Under the pieces are notes generated by a model. That model saw nothing but the letters and a program-made list of their open reading frames with translations. It searched no databases and had not been told where the DNA came from. Position numbers and translations under genes: made by a program. Shown here in pieces: positions 52,762 through 62,512 of a stretch of 64,000 bases of DNA. The DNA is from Paenibacillus sinopodophylli (GTDB lineage: Bacteria > Bacillota > Bacilli > Paenibacillales > Paenibacillaceae): the NCBI RefSeq assembly GCF_005930355.1, contig NZ_VDBO01000001.1, positions 2,368,380-2,432,379 of the forward strand, given 5' to 3'. The stretch's first letter is position 1; every line of letters begins with the position of its first letter.

Positions 52762-53847
52762 ATGACAGCAAAATTAAAGGTTGGTATTGTAGGAGGAACA
52801 GGTATGGTCGGCCAGCGGTTCGTTGAGCTACTGGATCAGCATCCATGGTTTGAGGTAACAGCAATTGCTGCCAGTGCCGGTTCGGCAGGCAAAACATATG
52901 AAGAGTCTGTGCAAGGAAGATGGAAGCTAACCACCCCTTTGCCTGAAGCCGTTAAAAACATCGTCGTTCAGAACGCTTCGAACGTGGAAGAGTTTGCTTC
53001 GCAGGTTGACTTTATTTTCTGTGCAGTAGATATGAAAAAGGCAGAAATTCAAGCGCTCGAAGAAGCCTATGCAAAAACAGGAACGCCTGTTGTATCCAAC
53101 AATTCAGCTCATCGCTGGACACCTGATATTCCAATGGTTATCCCAGAGATCAATCCCGGTCATCTGGATGTCATTGCCACGCAGAGAAAACGGCTTGGAA
53201 CATCAACCGGCTTCATTGCGGTTAAGCCCAACTGCTCCATTCAGAGCTATGTGCCAGCACTTCACGCCCTGCAGGAGTTCAAACCGAAACATGTCGTTGC
53301 CTCGACTTATCAAGCAATTTCTGGAGCAGGCAAAAACTTTACCGACTGGCCTGACATGTTAGACAATGTCATCCCTTATATTGGCGGCGAGGAAGAGAAA
53401 AGCGAGCAGGAGCCGCTTCGCATTTGGGGCAGCATTGTTAATAACGAGATTGTTAAAGCAAGCGGGCCGATCATCACAACGCAATGTATCCGTGTTCCGG
53501 TTCTAGATGGACATTTGGCTACCGTATTTGCATCATTCGAGAAAAAACCTTCCAAAGAAGAAATTCTCGACCGTTGGTTGAACTTCAAAGGACGCCCTCA
53601 GGAGCTTGGCCTGCCAAGCGCACCTAAGCAGTTTATCACTTATTTTGAAGAAGAGAACAGACCTCAGACAAGGCTTGATCGTGATATTGAACGCGGAATG
53701 GGAGTATCTGCGGGAAGATTGCGTGAGGATTCGCTCTACGACTTCAAATTTGTTGGACTCTCACATAACACGTTGCGCGGTGCAGCAGGCGGAGCTGTTC
53801 TTATTGCCGAGCTTTTGAAAGCGGAAGGGTATATTCAGCCCAAATAA
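52762..53847 (+). CDS. asd: Aspartate-semialdehyde dehydrogenase (fungal/archaeal type)
   Basis: 361 aa. NADP motif VGIVGGTGMVGQRF, AASAGSAGKTYEE, catalytic Cys in AVKPNCSIQSYVPAL (about residue 155), SGPIITTQCIRVPVLDGHL (His region). The pattern and length fit the archaeal/fungal-like ASADH branch, rather than the 330-350 aa enzyme of Bacillus. It makes aspartate semialdehyde for lysine, threonine, methionine and cell-wall diaminopimelate. T-box control fits. Confidence 0.93.
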   Translation: MTAKLKVGIVGGTGMVGQRFVELLDQHPWFEVTAIAASAGSAGKTYEESVQGRWKLTTPLPEAVKNIVVQNASNVEEFASQVDFIFCAVDMKKAEIQALEEAYAKTGTPVVSNNSAHRWTPDIPMVIPEINPGHLDVIATQRKRLGTSTGFIAVKPNCSIQSYVPALHALQEFKPKHVVASTYQAISGAGKNFTDWPDMLDNVIPYIGGEEEKSEQEPLRIWGSIVNNEIVKASGPIITTQCIRVPVLDGHLATVFASFEKKPSKEEILDRWLNFKGRPQELGLPSAPKQFITYFEEENRPQTRLDRDIERGMGVSAGRLREDSLYDFKFVGLSHNTLRGAAGGAVLIAELLKAEGYIQPK

Positions 53848-53878
53848 ATGCTGATCTTTATTGAATTGATTGCAATCT

Positions 53879-53918
53879 AAAGAGCAAGCCCCCAGCAGGT
53901 TCGGGGGCTTGCTCTTTG
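53879..53918 (+). terminator. Intrinsic terminator after asd
   Basis: AGAGCAAGCCCCC / GGGGGCTTGCTCT stem. Between it and 54080 no gene or element was recognised. Confidence 0.9.
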
Positions 53919-54080
53919 CCATTTACCAGCCTATTCGGACAACATCCTCTTCAGCCTATCATAGGCCAAGCGGCTGCTTATTTCATGCATACTAGGAAAG
54001 ATGTCCATGGCAATTTTATCTCCAGTACCTGCTGCCTCATCAATCTGCCTAAACGAAGTGAATCTTTTCTTGCTCTGCTA

Positions 54081-55190
54081 CTAACTAAAGCGATTAGGCG
54101 AGAACGCTTGGCTGTAAGCCAAGTGCTGCTTGTTCGCAATATAATCGGCCGCCAGCAGCGCAGTAGCCGGACTTAGTAAAATACCATTGCGATAATGGCC
54201 GACTGCGAGCACGACCCGCCCTGTGCCCGGCACAGGCCCGATTAACGGATAGCCGTCCTGTGTTGCCGGACGAAGTCCTGCCCAGCTATGGAACGGCGTC
54301 TGATCCGCAAGGAACGGAAATAGCTGCTTATTCCAATTTTGGAGACGTCCGATTCCTCTTTCAGTTACTGCCGTATCATAACCGGCCACATCCTCCGAAG
54401 CGCCGCACACTAGCGTGCCGTTCGCTTTGCCAACCAAATAGCCTTGGTTACAGAATACCATGTGCGAAACCGGCTGCGCCTCTACTTCATAGGCACAAAT
54501 TTGTCCGCGGATCGGATAGACCGGAATGTTTATATGAAACGTATCCGCCAGTTGCTGTGCCCACGCTCCTGAGCATATGAGAAGTTGATCGCCCTCGAAG
54601 AAACGCCCGTCCAAGGCACGTACGATTACTTCCTTCTGCCACTCCACAATCTCAAGCTGCACGAGATCCTCATAGATGCATACACCGAGCCTTCTGCATG
54701 CTTCTTCTAATGCCTGTACATAATGAGGAGCATAGATATGGCTCTCTTCCGGCGTATACAAAGCAGCTCTCGCCCCGCGCGTGAGCAATGGCTCCATTCG
54801 GTGCAGTGCAGCACCTTCTACGATAGAGCCGGAGGAGCCATATTCACGCTGCCATAACAGCCTGCCCGCAAGGGCCAGCAGATCTGCATCATGATAAGCC
54901 ACGTACAAGCTGCCTGACTCCGTATATTCGAATGCTTGTCCCGAAATTTCTCTGACTGTTTGCTGCCAATCTGGATAGAGCTGCAAGCTCTCCCTACACA
55001 GCTGAAAAAAGGAATCTGGTCCCTCTACGTTCTCTGAGTAGGGAGCCAGCATGCCAGCCGCAGCGCCAGAAGCTTGACCGCCGCAGCGCTTTGTCTCCAG
55101 AAGGACGGCTTGATAGCCGCGTCTTTGCAGCTCAAGAGCGCAGGACAAGCCAATAATGCCTCCACCCATCACAATCACTTTTTCTCTCAT
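54081..55190 (-). CDS. thiO: Glycine oxidase ThiO
   Basis: 369 aa. FAD Rossmann motif VIVMGGGIIGLSCALELQRR, SGAAAGMLAPYSE, FCNQGYLVGK, WAGLRPATQDGYPLIGPVPG and VLAVGHYRNGILLSPATA. Oxidises glycine to iminoglycine for thiazole synthesis. Last gene of the thiamin operon, 28 nt after thiG. Confidence 0.93.
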   Translation of the reverse strand: MREKVIVMGGGIIGLSCALELQRRGYQAVLLETKRCGGQASGAAAGMLAPYSENVEGPDSFFQLCRESLQLYPDWQQTVREISGQAFEYTESGSLYVAYHDADLLALAGRLLWQREYGSSGSIVEGAALHRMEPLLTRGARAALYTPEESHIYAPHYVQALEEACRRLGVCIYEDLVQLEIVEWQKEVIVRALDGRFFEGDQLLICSGAWAQQLADTFHINIPVYPIRGQICAYEVEAQPVSHMVFCNQGYLVGKANGTLVCGASEDVAGYDTAVTERGIGRLQNWNKQLFPFLADQTPFHSWAGLRPATQDGYPLIGPVPGTGRVVLAVGHYRNGILLSPATALLAADYIANKQHLAYSQAFSPNRFS

Positions 55191-55218
55191 TGGTATCCTA
55201 TCGCTCCCGTACTTCCCG

Positions 55219-55998
55219 CTATTTCAATTTAAAGACGTCGAGCCCGCTGCTTGCTGAAGCATATTTCTTCTTCTCAATCCGGCCTGCCAAATATGATAAA
55301 CGTCCTGCTTCAATAGCAAGAGACATCGCTTTCGCCATCCGTACCGGGTCCTTCGCCTTCGCGACTGGCGTGTTCATCAGCACACCGCTCACCCCAAGCT
55401 CCATCGCCTGCGCGATGTCACTTGCTGAGCCAAGTCCTGCATCCACAATAATCGGCACACCAGCCTCCTCCACAATCAAGCCTAAATGATAAGGATTCAG
55501 AATACCAAGCCCGGTACCGATTGGGGCTGCGCCAGGCATAACAGCCGCTGCGCCAGCTTCCTCCAGCCGCTTGCAAATAACAGGATCATCCGAAGTATAA
55601 GGAAGCACCGTGAAGCCTTCCTTCACCAAAATCTCCGTTGCCTTCAACGTTTCAATCGGATCGGGCAGCAGCGTGCGCTCGTTGACGCTAATCTCGACCT
55701 TGATCCAGTCACTAAGTCCGGAAGCTCTTGCGAGCCGCGCAATGCGAATGGCCTCATCCGCCGTTCTCGCTCCAGATGTATTCGGCAAATATACGTACTG
55801 ATTATCCTCGAAATGCTGAAGAATAGAGTCATCCTCCGTCGATGCCAAGTTAATCCTTCTAATGGCAAAAGTAAGCACCTCAGCTCCGGAAGCTTTAATC
55901 GCTTCCTTCTGTACGTACGGATTAGGAAAAAGTCCAGTACCAAGAAAAAAACGAGAGGTCAGTGTCCGACCGCCAATAACCAAAACATCTGTCTGCAT
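55219..55998 (-). CDS. thiG: Thiazole synthase
   Basis: 259 aa. [28 protein letters not shown] with the Schiff-base lysine, [35 protein letters not shown] and [15 protein letters not shown] are diagnostic. Assembles thiazole phosphate from DXP, ThiS thiocarboxylate and ThiO product. Starts 4 nt after thiS. Confidence 0.96.
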   Translation of the reverse strand: MQTDVLVIGGRTLTSRFFLGTGLFPNPYVQKEAIKASGAEVLTFAIRRINLASTEDDSILQHFEDNQYVYLPNTSGARTADEAIRIARLARASGLSDWIKVEISVNERTLLPDPIETLKATEILVKEGFTVLPYTSDDPVICKRLEEAGAAAVMPGAAPIGTGLGILNPYHLGLIVEEAGVPIIVDAGLGSASDIAQAMELGVSGVLMNTPVAKAKDPVRMAKAMSLAIEAGRLSYLAGRIEKKKYASASSGLDVFKLK

Positions 55999-56002
55999 CC
56001 GC

Positions 56003-56203
56003 TTAGCCTCCCCCTACGAAATGAACCAATTCAAGCTTCATACCTGGATATAGCAGCGTATCCGCCCATTGCTCTGCGGTTAACACATGGCCATCTGCTT
56101 CCGCAACGACTGGCTTGCCCGTAAGCCCCAGCCTCTCAATCACATCATGAACCGAACTGACCTGCTCCATAAGCTGATTTTCTCCGTTGATGACGAGCTC
56201 CAT
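56003..56203 (-). CDS. thiS: Sulfur carrier protein ThiS
   Basis: 66 aa from the ATG at 56203 (GAGAGAGGATAG upstream). [27 protein letters not shown], and the C-terminal GG after HFVG that is activated to a thiocarboxylate. Ubiquitin-like fold. Starts 7 nt after thiE. Confidence 0.92.
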   Translation of the reverse strand: MELVINGENQLMEQVSSVHDVIERLGLTGKPVVAEADGHVLTAEQWADTLLYPGMKLELVHFVGGG

Positions 56204-56210
56204 ACGATCA

Positions 56211-56831
56211 CTATCCTCTCTCCAGCTTCTGAATAAAAGCCTGACAGACACCTTTAACGTCCGCGCTCCCTACAATTTCGCTAACCGCGCATATCCGCGA
56301 TGCTCCCGCGTGAATGACCTCATCTACGTTATGCAGCTTAATCCCGCCGATTGCCACAAACGGTATCTTCACTTCACGAACAACTTCACGAACATAGGCT
56401 ATCGTGACCGGATCAACGACATCAACCTTGGTTGCGGTCGGATAAATCGGCCCTACGCCGATATAATCAGCTCCCTGCTGCTCGGCAAGCAGCGCCTCTT
56501 CTATCGCATGGGTGGAGATGCCAATGATTTTATTGCCAACGATTTTTCTTGCTTCAAGCAACGGTACATCATTTTGACCCAAATGAATGCCGTCCGCATC
56601 TACTTCCATCGCAATATCGATATAGTCGTTGACGATAAAGGTTACACCATATTTGCGCGTAAGCTCCCTAAGCAGCTTAGCCTTATTCCGTATCGCTGCT
56701 TTGTCACCCGATTTGTCCCGCAGTTGGATAATGTCAACGCCTCCCAGAATCGCTTGCTCCATAACCTCTACCAGCTCACGTCCAGGGTGAAATTGCTCGC
56801 CTGTAATGGCGTACAATCTGAAATCCTTCAT
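56211..56831 (-). CDS. thiE: Thiamine-phosphate synthase
   Basis: 206 aa. VDIIQLRDKSGDKA, FIVNDYIDIAMEVDADGIHL, GVGPIYPTATKVDV, FVAIGGIKLHNVDEV. Couples pyrimidine diphosphate and thiazole phosphate. The gene follows thiF by 20 nt. Confidence 0.95.
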   Translation of the reverse strand: MKDFRLYAITGEQFHPGRELVEVMEQAILGGVDIIQLRDKSGDKAAIRNKAKLLRELTRKYGVTFIVNDYIDIAMEVDADGIHLGQNDVPLLEARKIVGNKIIGISTHAIEEALLAEQQGADYIGVGPIYPTATKVDVVDPVTIAYVREVVREVKIPFVAIGGIKLHNVDEVIHAGASRICAVSEIVGSADVKGVCQAFIQKLERG

Positions 56832-56851
56832 CCGTTTCCCACTCCTCTCTA

Positions 56852-57865
56852 TTAAAGCCCGATATACCGGGCATATAACGTTTTTGCGCGTACAAAATCA
56901 TCCGTTCCCTGCACAAGCACCCTGCCATCAGCAAACAAGACAAGCCGCTCCCCATCCGATAGCTCCGCCTTCAGTAGAAATGGGTTCAGACTCACCTTGA
57001 CTGCTGCCTGTTCAAGCCGATCCCGCCACAATGCGAGATCCAGCGGGCCGCTGCCCGCAATTTGGATCGTCTCCCGTCCACACAAGGACAAAACCGTGTT
57101 CTCTGCGTTCAGCGAAAGCGAAGGGTATTCCTTCAACTGGCAGCAAGGGCAGTTCTTATCCGGCGCGCCCAGCTTCATCTCAAAATATTGATTGTGCCAG
57201 ATGTCGAACGTAACGAGGCTGTTTCTTCTTTTCTGCTCGTCTCCGACCAAATATTTCATCGCTTCGACAGCTTGATAGGAAGCGACCATATCGATAATAG
57301 GTGCGATCACCCCGATCATATCGCAGGTTTGACCGCCCGAATCGCCTGACTTTATCAAACAGCGCAGGCAAGGCGTCTGCCCTGGAACGAAGATCGCGCT
57401 CATTCCCCGCGAGCTGACGGCTCCCCCGTAAGTAAACGGGATGCCAAGCTTAAAACATGCATCATTGAGCAGGAACCGTGTCTGAAAATTGTCTGTCCCA
57501 TCCAGCACCAAGTCCATGCTATCAAGCAAAGCTTCAATATTGAGCGCGGTAGCATCTGCTACAATCGCTTCAATATGAACAGAAGAGTTGATTCTCATCA
57601 GCTTCTTCTCGGCAGCCACCACCTTAGGGTAGACTTGTTCCACGTCATCCTCATCGAACAGCATTTGCCTTTGCAAATTGCTTTTCTCCACATAATCGCG
57701 ATCCACAAGTCTCACATGCCCGACACCGGCACGTACCATATGGTTCGCCAGCACCGTTCCAAGCGCTCCCATGCCAACGATGCAGACCTTGCTATCTATC
57801 AGCTTACGCTGCCCGTCCTCGCCGATCGGCGCAAACAGCATTTGTCTCGAATACCGTTCATCCAC
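56852..57865 (-). CDS. thiF: ThiF/MoeB/HesA-family adenylyltransferase
   Basis: 337 aa. YSRQMLFAPIGEDGQRKL, ATP motif VGMGALGTVLANHMVRAGVG, RQMLFDEDDV, DGTDNFQTRFLLND, and zinc ligands in CLRCLIKSG and CPCC. A C-terminal tail of about 75 residues (after CPCC) is longer than E. coli ThiF. It adenylates the ThiS C-terminus before sulfur transfer. Confidence 0.9.
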   Translation of the reverse strand: MDERYSRQMLFAPIGEDGQRKLIDSKVCIVGMGALGTVLANHMVRAGVGHVRLVDRDYVEKSNLQRQMLFDEDDVEQVYPKVVAAEKKLMRINSSVHIEAIVADATALNIEALLDSMDLVLDGTDNFQTRFLLNDACFKLGIPFTYGGAVSSRGMSAIFVPGQTPCLRCLIKSGDSGGQTCDMIGVIAPIIDMVASYQAVEAMKYLVGDEQKRRNSLVTFDIWHNQYFEMKLGAPDKNCPCCQLKEYPSLSLNAENTVLSLCGRETIQIAGSGPLDLALWRDRLEQAAVKVSLNPFLLKAELSDGERLVLFADGRVLVQGTDDFVRAKTLYARYIGL

Positions 57866-57921
57866 CTTGTCTGCCCCTTTCCGCCATTCCCTTGATGCCT
57901 GATCCTTCTATATGGATTCTA

Positions 57922-58932
57922 TTATAGATTACGGAACGCATCCGCTGCTTTAATCTCATTCTTTAATTGCCCATGCTCGTACAGCCAGTTGATGACCGAC
58001 TGCCATGATTCCTCCGTTTGCGAGCCGAACGTCTCGGATCCCGCATCCATGAGCGGCAGTAAAATGTCCAAGCTCTGCTTCTCAATCTCTGCATCTAGCG
58101 GGAAGCTCTCATTCTGCGAATCAAGTAGATTCTGCAGCGATTTCTCCTGATTGTCTACCGTATATTGCTGCCCCTTCGCGGCCGCTTCGATAAACTTCTT
58201 GAATGCCGCGCTTTTGCTCTTCAAGCCCGCTTCGCTGGCTGTAAGCACTAGCTCGTAATAATCAGGAACGCCGTACGCGGAAGGATCGAATGTGCTTAGC
58301 TTCAGCCCTTCTTTCTCCAGCAGCGGCTTCTCATGATTAACATAACCGCCAATTATCGCATCAACCTTGCTCGTCGTCATGGCCGGAATAAGATCCCAGC
58401 CGATATCGACATAGTTCAGCTTAGCGGGATCGCCACCGTCCGATTCCACCATTGTGTCTACGATCAGCTGGTCAAGCGGAATCGAAGGGTATCCGATCTT
58501 TTTGCCTACTAGATCTTTAGGACTTTGAATAGCTGCTGAATCAAGTGCAAACAGGCGGTTAAGCGGATGGCGAACGATCGCTGCCACCGATACAATCGGA
58601 ATATCCTCCGCACGCGAAATCGCTACCTGCATCTGATAGCTGAGCGCAAGATCTGCTTTGCCTGCAGCTACCAACTTAAGCGCATCATTCGTATCGGCTG
58701 GTGTTTGGAGCTTGACCTTAAGACCCGCTTCTTCGAAATAACCCTGCTCCTCGGCTGCGTACAGGAAGGCATGCACCGCATTCGGATACCAGTCCAGCAG
58801 CACCGTGAGCTCGGTTTCCGCTTCCTCGGCATTATTCTTTATATTATCGGAGCCGCAAGCGGCCATTGTAGTAAGGATAAGCAAGAAAACAGCTGATGAC
58901 ATCAGTATTTTTTTCCAATTATTGAAATTCAT
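57922..58932 (-). CDS. thiY: Thiamin-precursor ABC transporter substrate-binding lipoprotein (ThiY-like)
   Basis: 336 aa. Signal peptide with lipobox MAAC (about residue 23-26), NMT1/THI5-like domain starting ELTVLLDWYPNAVHAFLYAA. In Bacillus ThiY binds formyl aminomethyl pyrimidine from degraded thiamin. Neighbouring ylmB and tenA support this substrate. Confidence 0.9.
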   Translation of the reverse strand: MNFNNWKKILMSSAVFLLILTTMAACGSDNIKNNAEEAETELTVLLDWYPNAVHAFLYAAEEQGYFEEAGLKVKLQTPADTNDALKLVAAGKADLALSYQMQVAISRAEDIPIVSVAAIVRHPLNRLFALDSAAIQSPKDLVGKKIGYPSIPLDQLIVDTMVESDGGDPAKLNYVDIGWDLIPAMTTSKVDAIIGGYVNHEKPLLEKEGLKLSTFDPSAYGVPDYYELVLTASEAGLKSKSAAFKKFIEAAAKGQQYTVDNQEKSLQNLLDSQNESFPLDAEIEKQSLDILLPLMDAGSETFGSQTEESWQSVINWLYEHGQLKNEIKAADAFRNL

Positions 58933-58960
58933 TCGGTTATGATTCCTCTCTTCTCTACAT

Positions 58961-59713
58961 TTAGGATTGACGCTTGGATAGAAAGGCCTGCTCTAGCGCC
59001 TGCGCCGCCATAAATAACAAGATGCCCATCAACGAAAGCAGCAGTACGCCTGAGAAAACAGCTTCGCCTCGCAGCATACTGGATGCTCGCTTCGTATACA
59101 TCCCAAGGCCTGCCTCGCCGCCAAGCCACTCACCGAGCGTCGCTCCGCCTACGCTGATCGTTGCAGCCATTTTAAGTCCCGTAAAAAAGCCCGGCAGTGC
59201 CGATGGCAGCTTCCACTTGAGAAACAATTGATGCTTCTTAGCATTCATGGAGCGCATAACCTCGCCAATACCCGAATCGGCCGAGCGGAAGCCATCAGTC
59301 GTGTTTACCGCAATTGGAAAGAAAGTAAATAAAATAACGACAGCTGCCTTGCTCCAAATCTCATAGCCGAACCACATGACCATAATCGGCGATAATGCGA
59401 TAATCGGTATCGTCTGTGACGCCACAATTAGCGGATAAAGCGTCTTCTTCGCCAAGGATGAGCCTTCGATGCACATGGCTGCAAGTGTCCCGAATAGAAT
59501 GGAGAAGCTTAGCCCGAGCAGCGACTCCCCTAATGTAACGGCAAAATGCTTCCCAAGCAGCAAACGGTTGTCCCAGGTAGAGACAAGCACATCAGAGAGC
59601 CTCGGAATGATATAATGGGGAATCGCCAGCCAGCTTGTTGCTGCCTCCCAGATCAATGCTAGCAATAGGATAAATATAAGCAAGGGCATGCTCGAGTGAA
59701 GGCGACGCTTCAT
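58961..59713 (-). CDS. thiX: ABC transporter permease (ThiX-like)
   Basis: 250 aa from the ATG at 59713, which overlaps the ATPase stop as ATGA and has GGGGAGGAG upstream. Six membrane helices, permease loop RSADSGIGEVMRSMNAKKHQ, and SVGGATLGEWLGGEAGLGMY near the C-terminus. Translocates the pyrimidine precursor. Confidence 0.9.
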   Translation of the reverse strand: MKRRLHSSMPLLIFILLLALIWEAATSWLAIPHYIIPRLSDVLVSTWDNRLLLGKHFAVTLGESLLGLSFSILFGTLAAMCIEGSSLAKKTLYPLIVASQTIPIIALSPIMVMWFGYEIWSKAAVVILFTFFPIAVNTTDGFRSADSGIGEVMRSMNAKKHQLFLKWKLPSALPGFFTGLKMAATISVGGATLGEWLGGEAGLGMYTKRASSMLRGEAVFSGVLLLSLMGILLFMAAQALEQAFLSKRQS

Positions 59714-60513
59714 CTGCTCGCTCCTCCCCATCCGGTACCCTCTCTGCCTAGAAGCCCCATTGCTTGCCGCTTCAACGAAGCAAAGGAATCATCCAGCACC
59801 GTTTCATATGTTCTTGGCCTCGGCAGGCTGATTGTAAGCTCCTCCAAAAAGGAAACCGGCGAGTGCGCCGCAACTAAAACGCGATCTGAGAGGAGCAATG
59901 CCTCATCGATGTCATGCGTAATAAATAGAATCGTTTTGCGATGCTTCTCCCACACTTGAAGCAACCACTGCTGCATATGGATGCGTGTCATTGCATCCAA
60001 GGCGCTGAACGGTTCATCGAGCAGCAGGACATTCCCGCCGCCGAGGACAGAGCGTAGAAAAGACACCCGTTGTCGCATGCCGCCTGACAGCTCATGCGGA
60101 CGCTTCGCCTCTGTTCCTTCCAGCCCGAAGGCTGGCAGCAGCTCAAGCACGCGACGCCTAGCCTCGCGCTTTGGGATTCCTGCCAGCTCAAGTCCCAGCG
60201 CTGCATTATCAAGCACGCTTCGCCATGGCATCAAGCTGTCCCGCTGCGGCATATAGCCGATTCGGCCTCTGCTGTCTCCTGAAGAGCCCACCTTAATCGT
60301 ACCCGCTTGCGGAGATAGCAAGCCTGCGAGAAGTCGAAACAGCGTTGTCTTGCCCATGCCGCTAGGCGCTAAGAGAGAAACGAACTCACCTTCGCGGATG
60401 CTGAAACCAAGTCCACGGAACAACGAAACACCGCCAGCAAACGAATAGGAGAGATTTTCAACCGACAGGGCAAGCGGACGCTTATCTCTACCAGTTGTTA
60501 ACGCTGCGCTCAC
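59710..60513 (-). CDS. thiZ: ABC transporter ATP-binding protein (ThiZ-like)
   Basis: 267 aa from the GTG at 60513, which overlaps the tenA stop as GTGA with AAGAAGAG 8 nt upstream; GTG 60522 is an alternative. Walker A APSGMGKTT, signature LSGGMRQRVSFLRSVL, Walker B VLLLDEPFSALD, H-loop FITHDIDEAL. Energises ThiXY uptake. The reading frame stays open upstream inside tenA without relevance. Confidence 0.92.
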   Translation of the reverse strand: MSAALTTGRDKRPLALSVENLSYSFAGGVSLFRGLGFSIREGEFVSLLAPSGMGKTTLFRLLAGLLSPQAGTIKVGSSGDSRGRIGYMPQRDSLMPWRSVLDNAALGLELAGIPKREARRRVLELLPAFGLEGTEAKRPHELSGGMRQRVSFLRSVLGGGNVLLLDEPFSALDAMTRIHMQQWLLQVWEKHRKTILFITHDIDEALLLSDRVLVAAHSPVSFLEELTISLPRPRTYETVLDDSFASLKRQAMGLLGREGTGWGGASR

Positions 60514-61196
60514 AATGGCCACTCTTCTTGACGGTAAGCCATATCCCAGAACATATACTCGAATTTGGACGTAATGACGAACAGCTCTTCTAGACGCGCA
60601 AGCTCCCGCTCCGGCAATCCCTCTGCCAGTCGATTCATTAGCCCAATCGTCCATTCTGTCAGCTCGCCAAACTCCTCTGAGCTGTACATGAGAATCCATT
60701 CGCGGTATAACGGATGCTCCAGAGCACCCGGATGCTGAGCAAAAGCTGTACCAATTTCCCTATAGCTCCACATGCAAGGGAGCAATGCTGCAACGACCTC
60801 TGCGAGCGAGCCTTGTCCTGCATCCAGCATATACTTCGTATAGGCGATCGTTGTCGGCGACGGTACGGTAGACTCCAGCTCTTCCCTATCGATGCCGAAG
60901 CGCTCCGCATATTGGCGATGCAACTCCATCTCCATGTTCAGAGTAGAATGAAGCAGCTCTGCAAATTTCCCCATCGTGTCAAGATCGCGGGCCTTTATGC
61001 TGCCAAGCGCGAACATTTTGGCATAATCAATCAAATACACATAATCCTGCTTCATATAATAAATGAACCGATCAAGCGCAAGCGTCCCGTCTCTTAATTC
61101 CGTCAGAAACGGATGAGCATGACAGCTCTCCCATACGGGCCAAACTGACCGGTAAAGTCTTTCGCTAAAGCTGCCTGCTGCTGTTTCTACTCTCAT
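60510..61196 (-). CDS. tenA: Aminopyrimidine aminohydrolase (thiaminase II) TenA
   Basis: 228 aa. FSERLYRSVWPVWESCHAHP, YMKQDYVYLIDYA, catalytic Cys in AALLPCMWSYREIG (about residue 138) and MYSSEEFGELTEW. Converts aminomethyl to hydroxymethyl pyrimidine in thiamin salvage. GGAGGT is 8 nt before the ATG; the start overlaps ylmB by 32 nt. Confidence 0.94.
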   Translation of the reverse strand: MRVETAAGSFSERLYRSVWPVWESCHAHPFLTELRDGTLALDRFIYYMKQDYVYLIDYAKMFALGSIKARDLDTMGKFAELLHSTLNMEMELHRQYAERFGIDREELESTVPSPTTIAYTKYMLDAGQGSLAEVVAALLPCMWSYREIGTAFAQHPGALEHPLYREWILMYSSEEFGELTEWTIGLMNRLAEGLPERELARLEELFVITSKFEYMFWDMAYRQEEWPL

Positions 61197-62496
61197 TGAC
61201 GAATACCTCCGCTTCCGGTTTTACTTGATTGCACCAATCCGCAATGAACGCAATCATGACTTTCACATAATCAATCAGCTCATTAAGCTCGACACTCTCA
61301 TCAACCGCATGGGCATGATGCAGCTCACCAGGACCATAAATAACCGTAGGTATGCCAGCTCTTCCCAGCCAGCCTGCATCCGTAACGCTTGGACTCATGC
61401 CTACTGCAGGCGCAGCGCCAAGATGCAACGCATGAGCGGCAGCAAGCGATTTCAAGCCGTCTCCCTCTTCATCGAGCGTAAGCGATGGAAAGATCTCGCC
61501 ACGCTCCTCCAGCATCGACCGCCCGCCCCAGCGGAAGGTCGGCGGATGCTCACTCAGCCAAGGATCAGCTTCGGCAACCTTGAGCAGATGGTTCTCGATT
61601 TCGGCAGCCACCGATTCATAATCCTCGTCAGGATAGAAATGAACGGTAATCCATAACGCACATTGATCTGCAATAAATGCCGCATGGCGGCCGCCTTCAA
61701 TGACTGCTGGATTAATCGTATTCGACCCAGCCGCAAATCCCGGATAAGACTTCGTAACGGCCCAGTAACGTTCCAGCTCCTGCAGCCCCTCGATCAGCTT
61801 CATCATTTTCTCAATAGCACTAGCTCCTCTAATGCCTCCGCCGGCATGAATCATCCGTGCTCGCAAGCCATCATGATAAGTAACCGGGCTCTGTACAGTG
61901 ACCCAGCCGGTAATGACACCACCCTGACCTTGTATAGCCAAATTACTTGTATCGGCAACAATCGCAAAGTCGGCATTGCAGCCTCTCTCTGTGCAGGCTC
62001 TTGTTCCTGCCTCGCCTGCCTCCTCGCCAATGACCGACTGAAACAGCAGATCGCCCTTCAGCTCAACGCCGCCTTCGTTCAGCAGCTTAATGGCAAAGAG
62101 CAATGCAGCCAAACCGCCTTTCATATCCGACGTTCCCCGCCCATAGACTCTGCCGTCCTCAAGCGTGAGAGCGAACGGATCATACTTCCACTGCGCATCA
62201 TCGCCTACCTCGGCAACATCCATGTGGCCATTCAGCAGCAGACTCCGATACAACTCGCGCTGCGACCCCGGTCTAATCCCCGTCACATTCGGATCATCGG
62301 GATAAACCTCCCACAGCTCTGTCTCAAACCCGCTTGTGATCAGCTGCTTCTGTACGAAGCGCTGTGCTTCGAGCGTATTGCGCGCTGGAGGACTTACAGT
62401 TGGGTACGCAAGCAGCTGTGACAGCAGATCAAGCAGCTCCTCCTGCCTGTCCTCAGCCTCCTGCTGCAGCCTCTTAATTAATGCTTCTTGTATCAT
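61165..62496 (-). CDS. ylmB: M20-family amidohydrolase, N-formyl-aminopyrimidine deformylase YlmB-like
   Basis: 443 aa. LLLNGHMDVAEVGD (first metal His), GRGTSDMKGGLAALL, IGEEAGEAGTRACTERG (catalytic Glu), and a dimerisation domain. Sequence alone gives an ArgE/DapE-like amidohydrolase. Gene position, immediately before tenA and thiXYZ under a TPP riboswitch, matches YlmB, which deformylates the imported pyrimidine. AGGAGG precedes the ATG and follows the leader-peptide stop by 2 nt. Confidence 0.85.
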   Translation of the reverse strand: MIQEALIKRLQQEAEDRQEELLDLLSQLLAYPTVSPPARNTLEAQRFVQKQLITSGFETELWEVYPDDPNVTGIRPGSQRELYRSLLLNGHMDVAEVGDDAQWKYDPFALTLEDGRVYGRGTSDMKGGLAALLFAIKLLNEGGVELKGDLLFQSVIGEEAGEAGTRACTERGCNADFAIVADTSNLAIQGQGGVITGWVTVQSPVTYHDGLRARMIHAGGGIRGASAIEKMMKLIEGLQELERYWAVTKSYPGFAAGSNTINPAVIEGGRHAAFIADQCALWITVHFYPDEDYESVAAEIENHLLKVAEADPWLSEHPPTFRWGGRSMLEERGEIFPSLTLDEEGDGLKSLAAAHALHLGAAPAVGMSPSVTDAGWLGRAGIPTVIYGPGELHHAHAVDESVELNELIDYVKVMIAFIADWCNQVKPEAEVFVNESRNSSRQL

Positions 62497-62512
62497 TTCG
62501 GTTTCCTCCTAT

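Noticed and set aside
59710..60699. Longer N-terminus for the ThiZ ATPase inside tenA
   Set aside because: The extra 62 residues are tenA in another frame and the ABC domain begins after the GTGA overlap.
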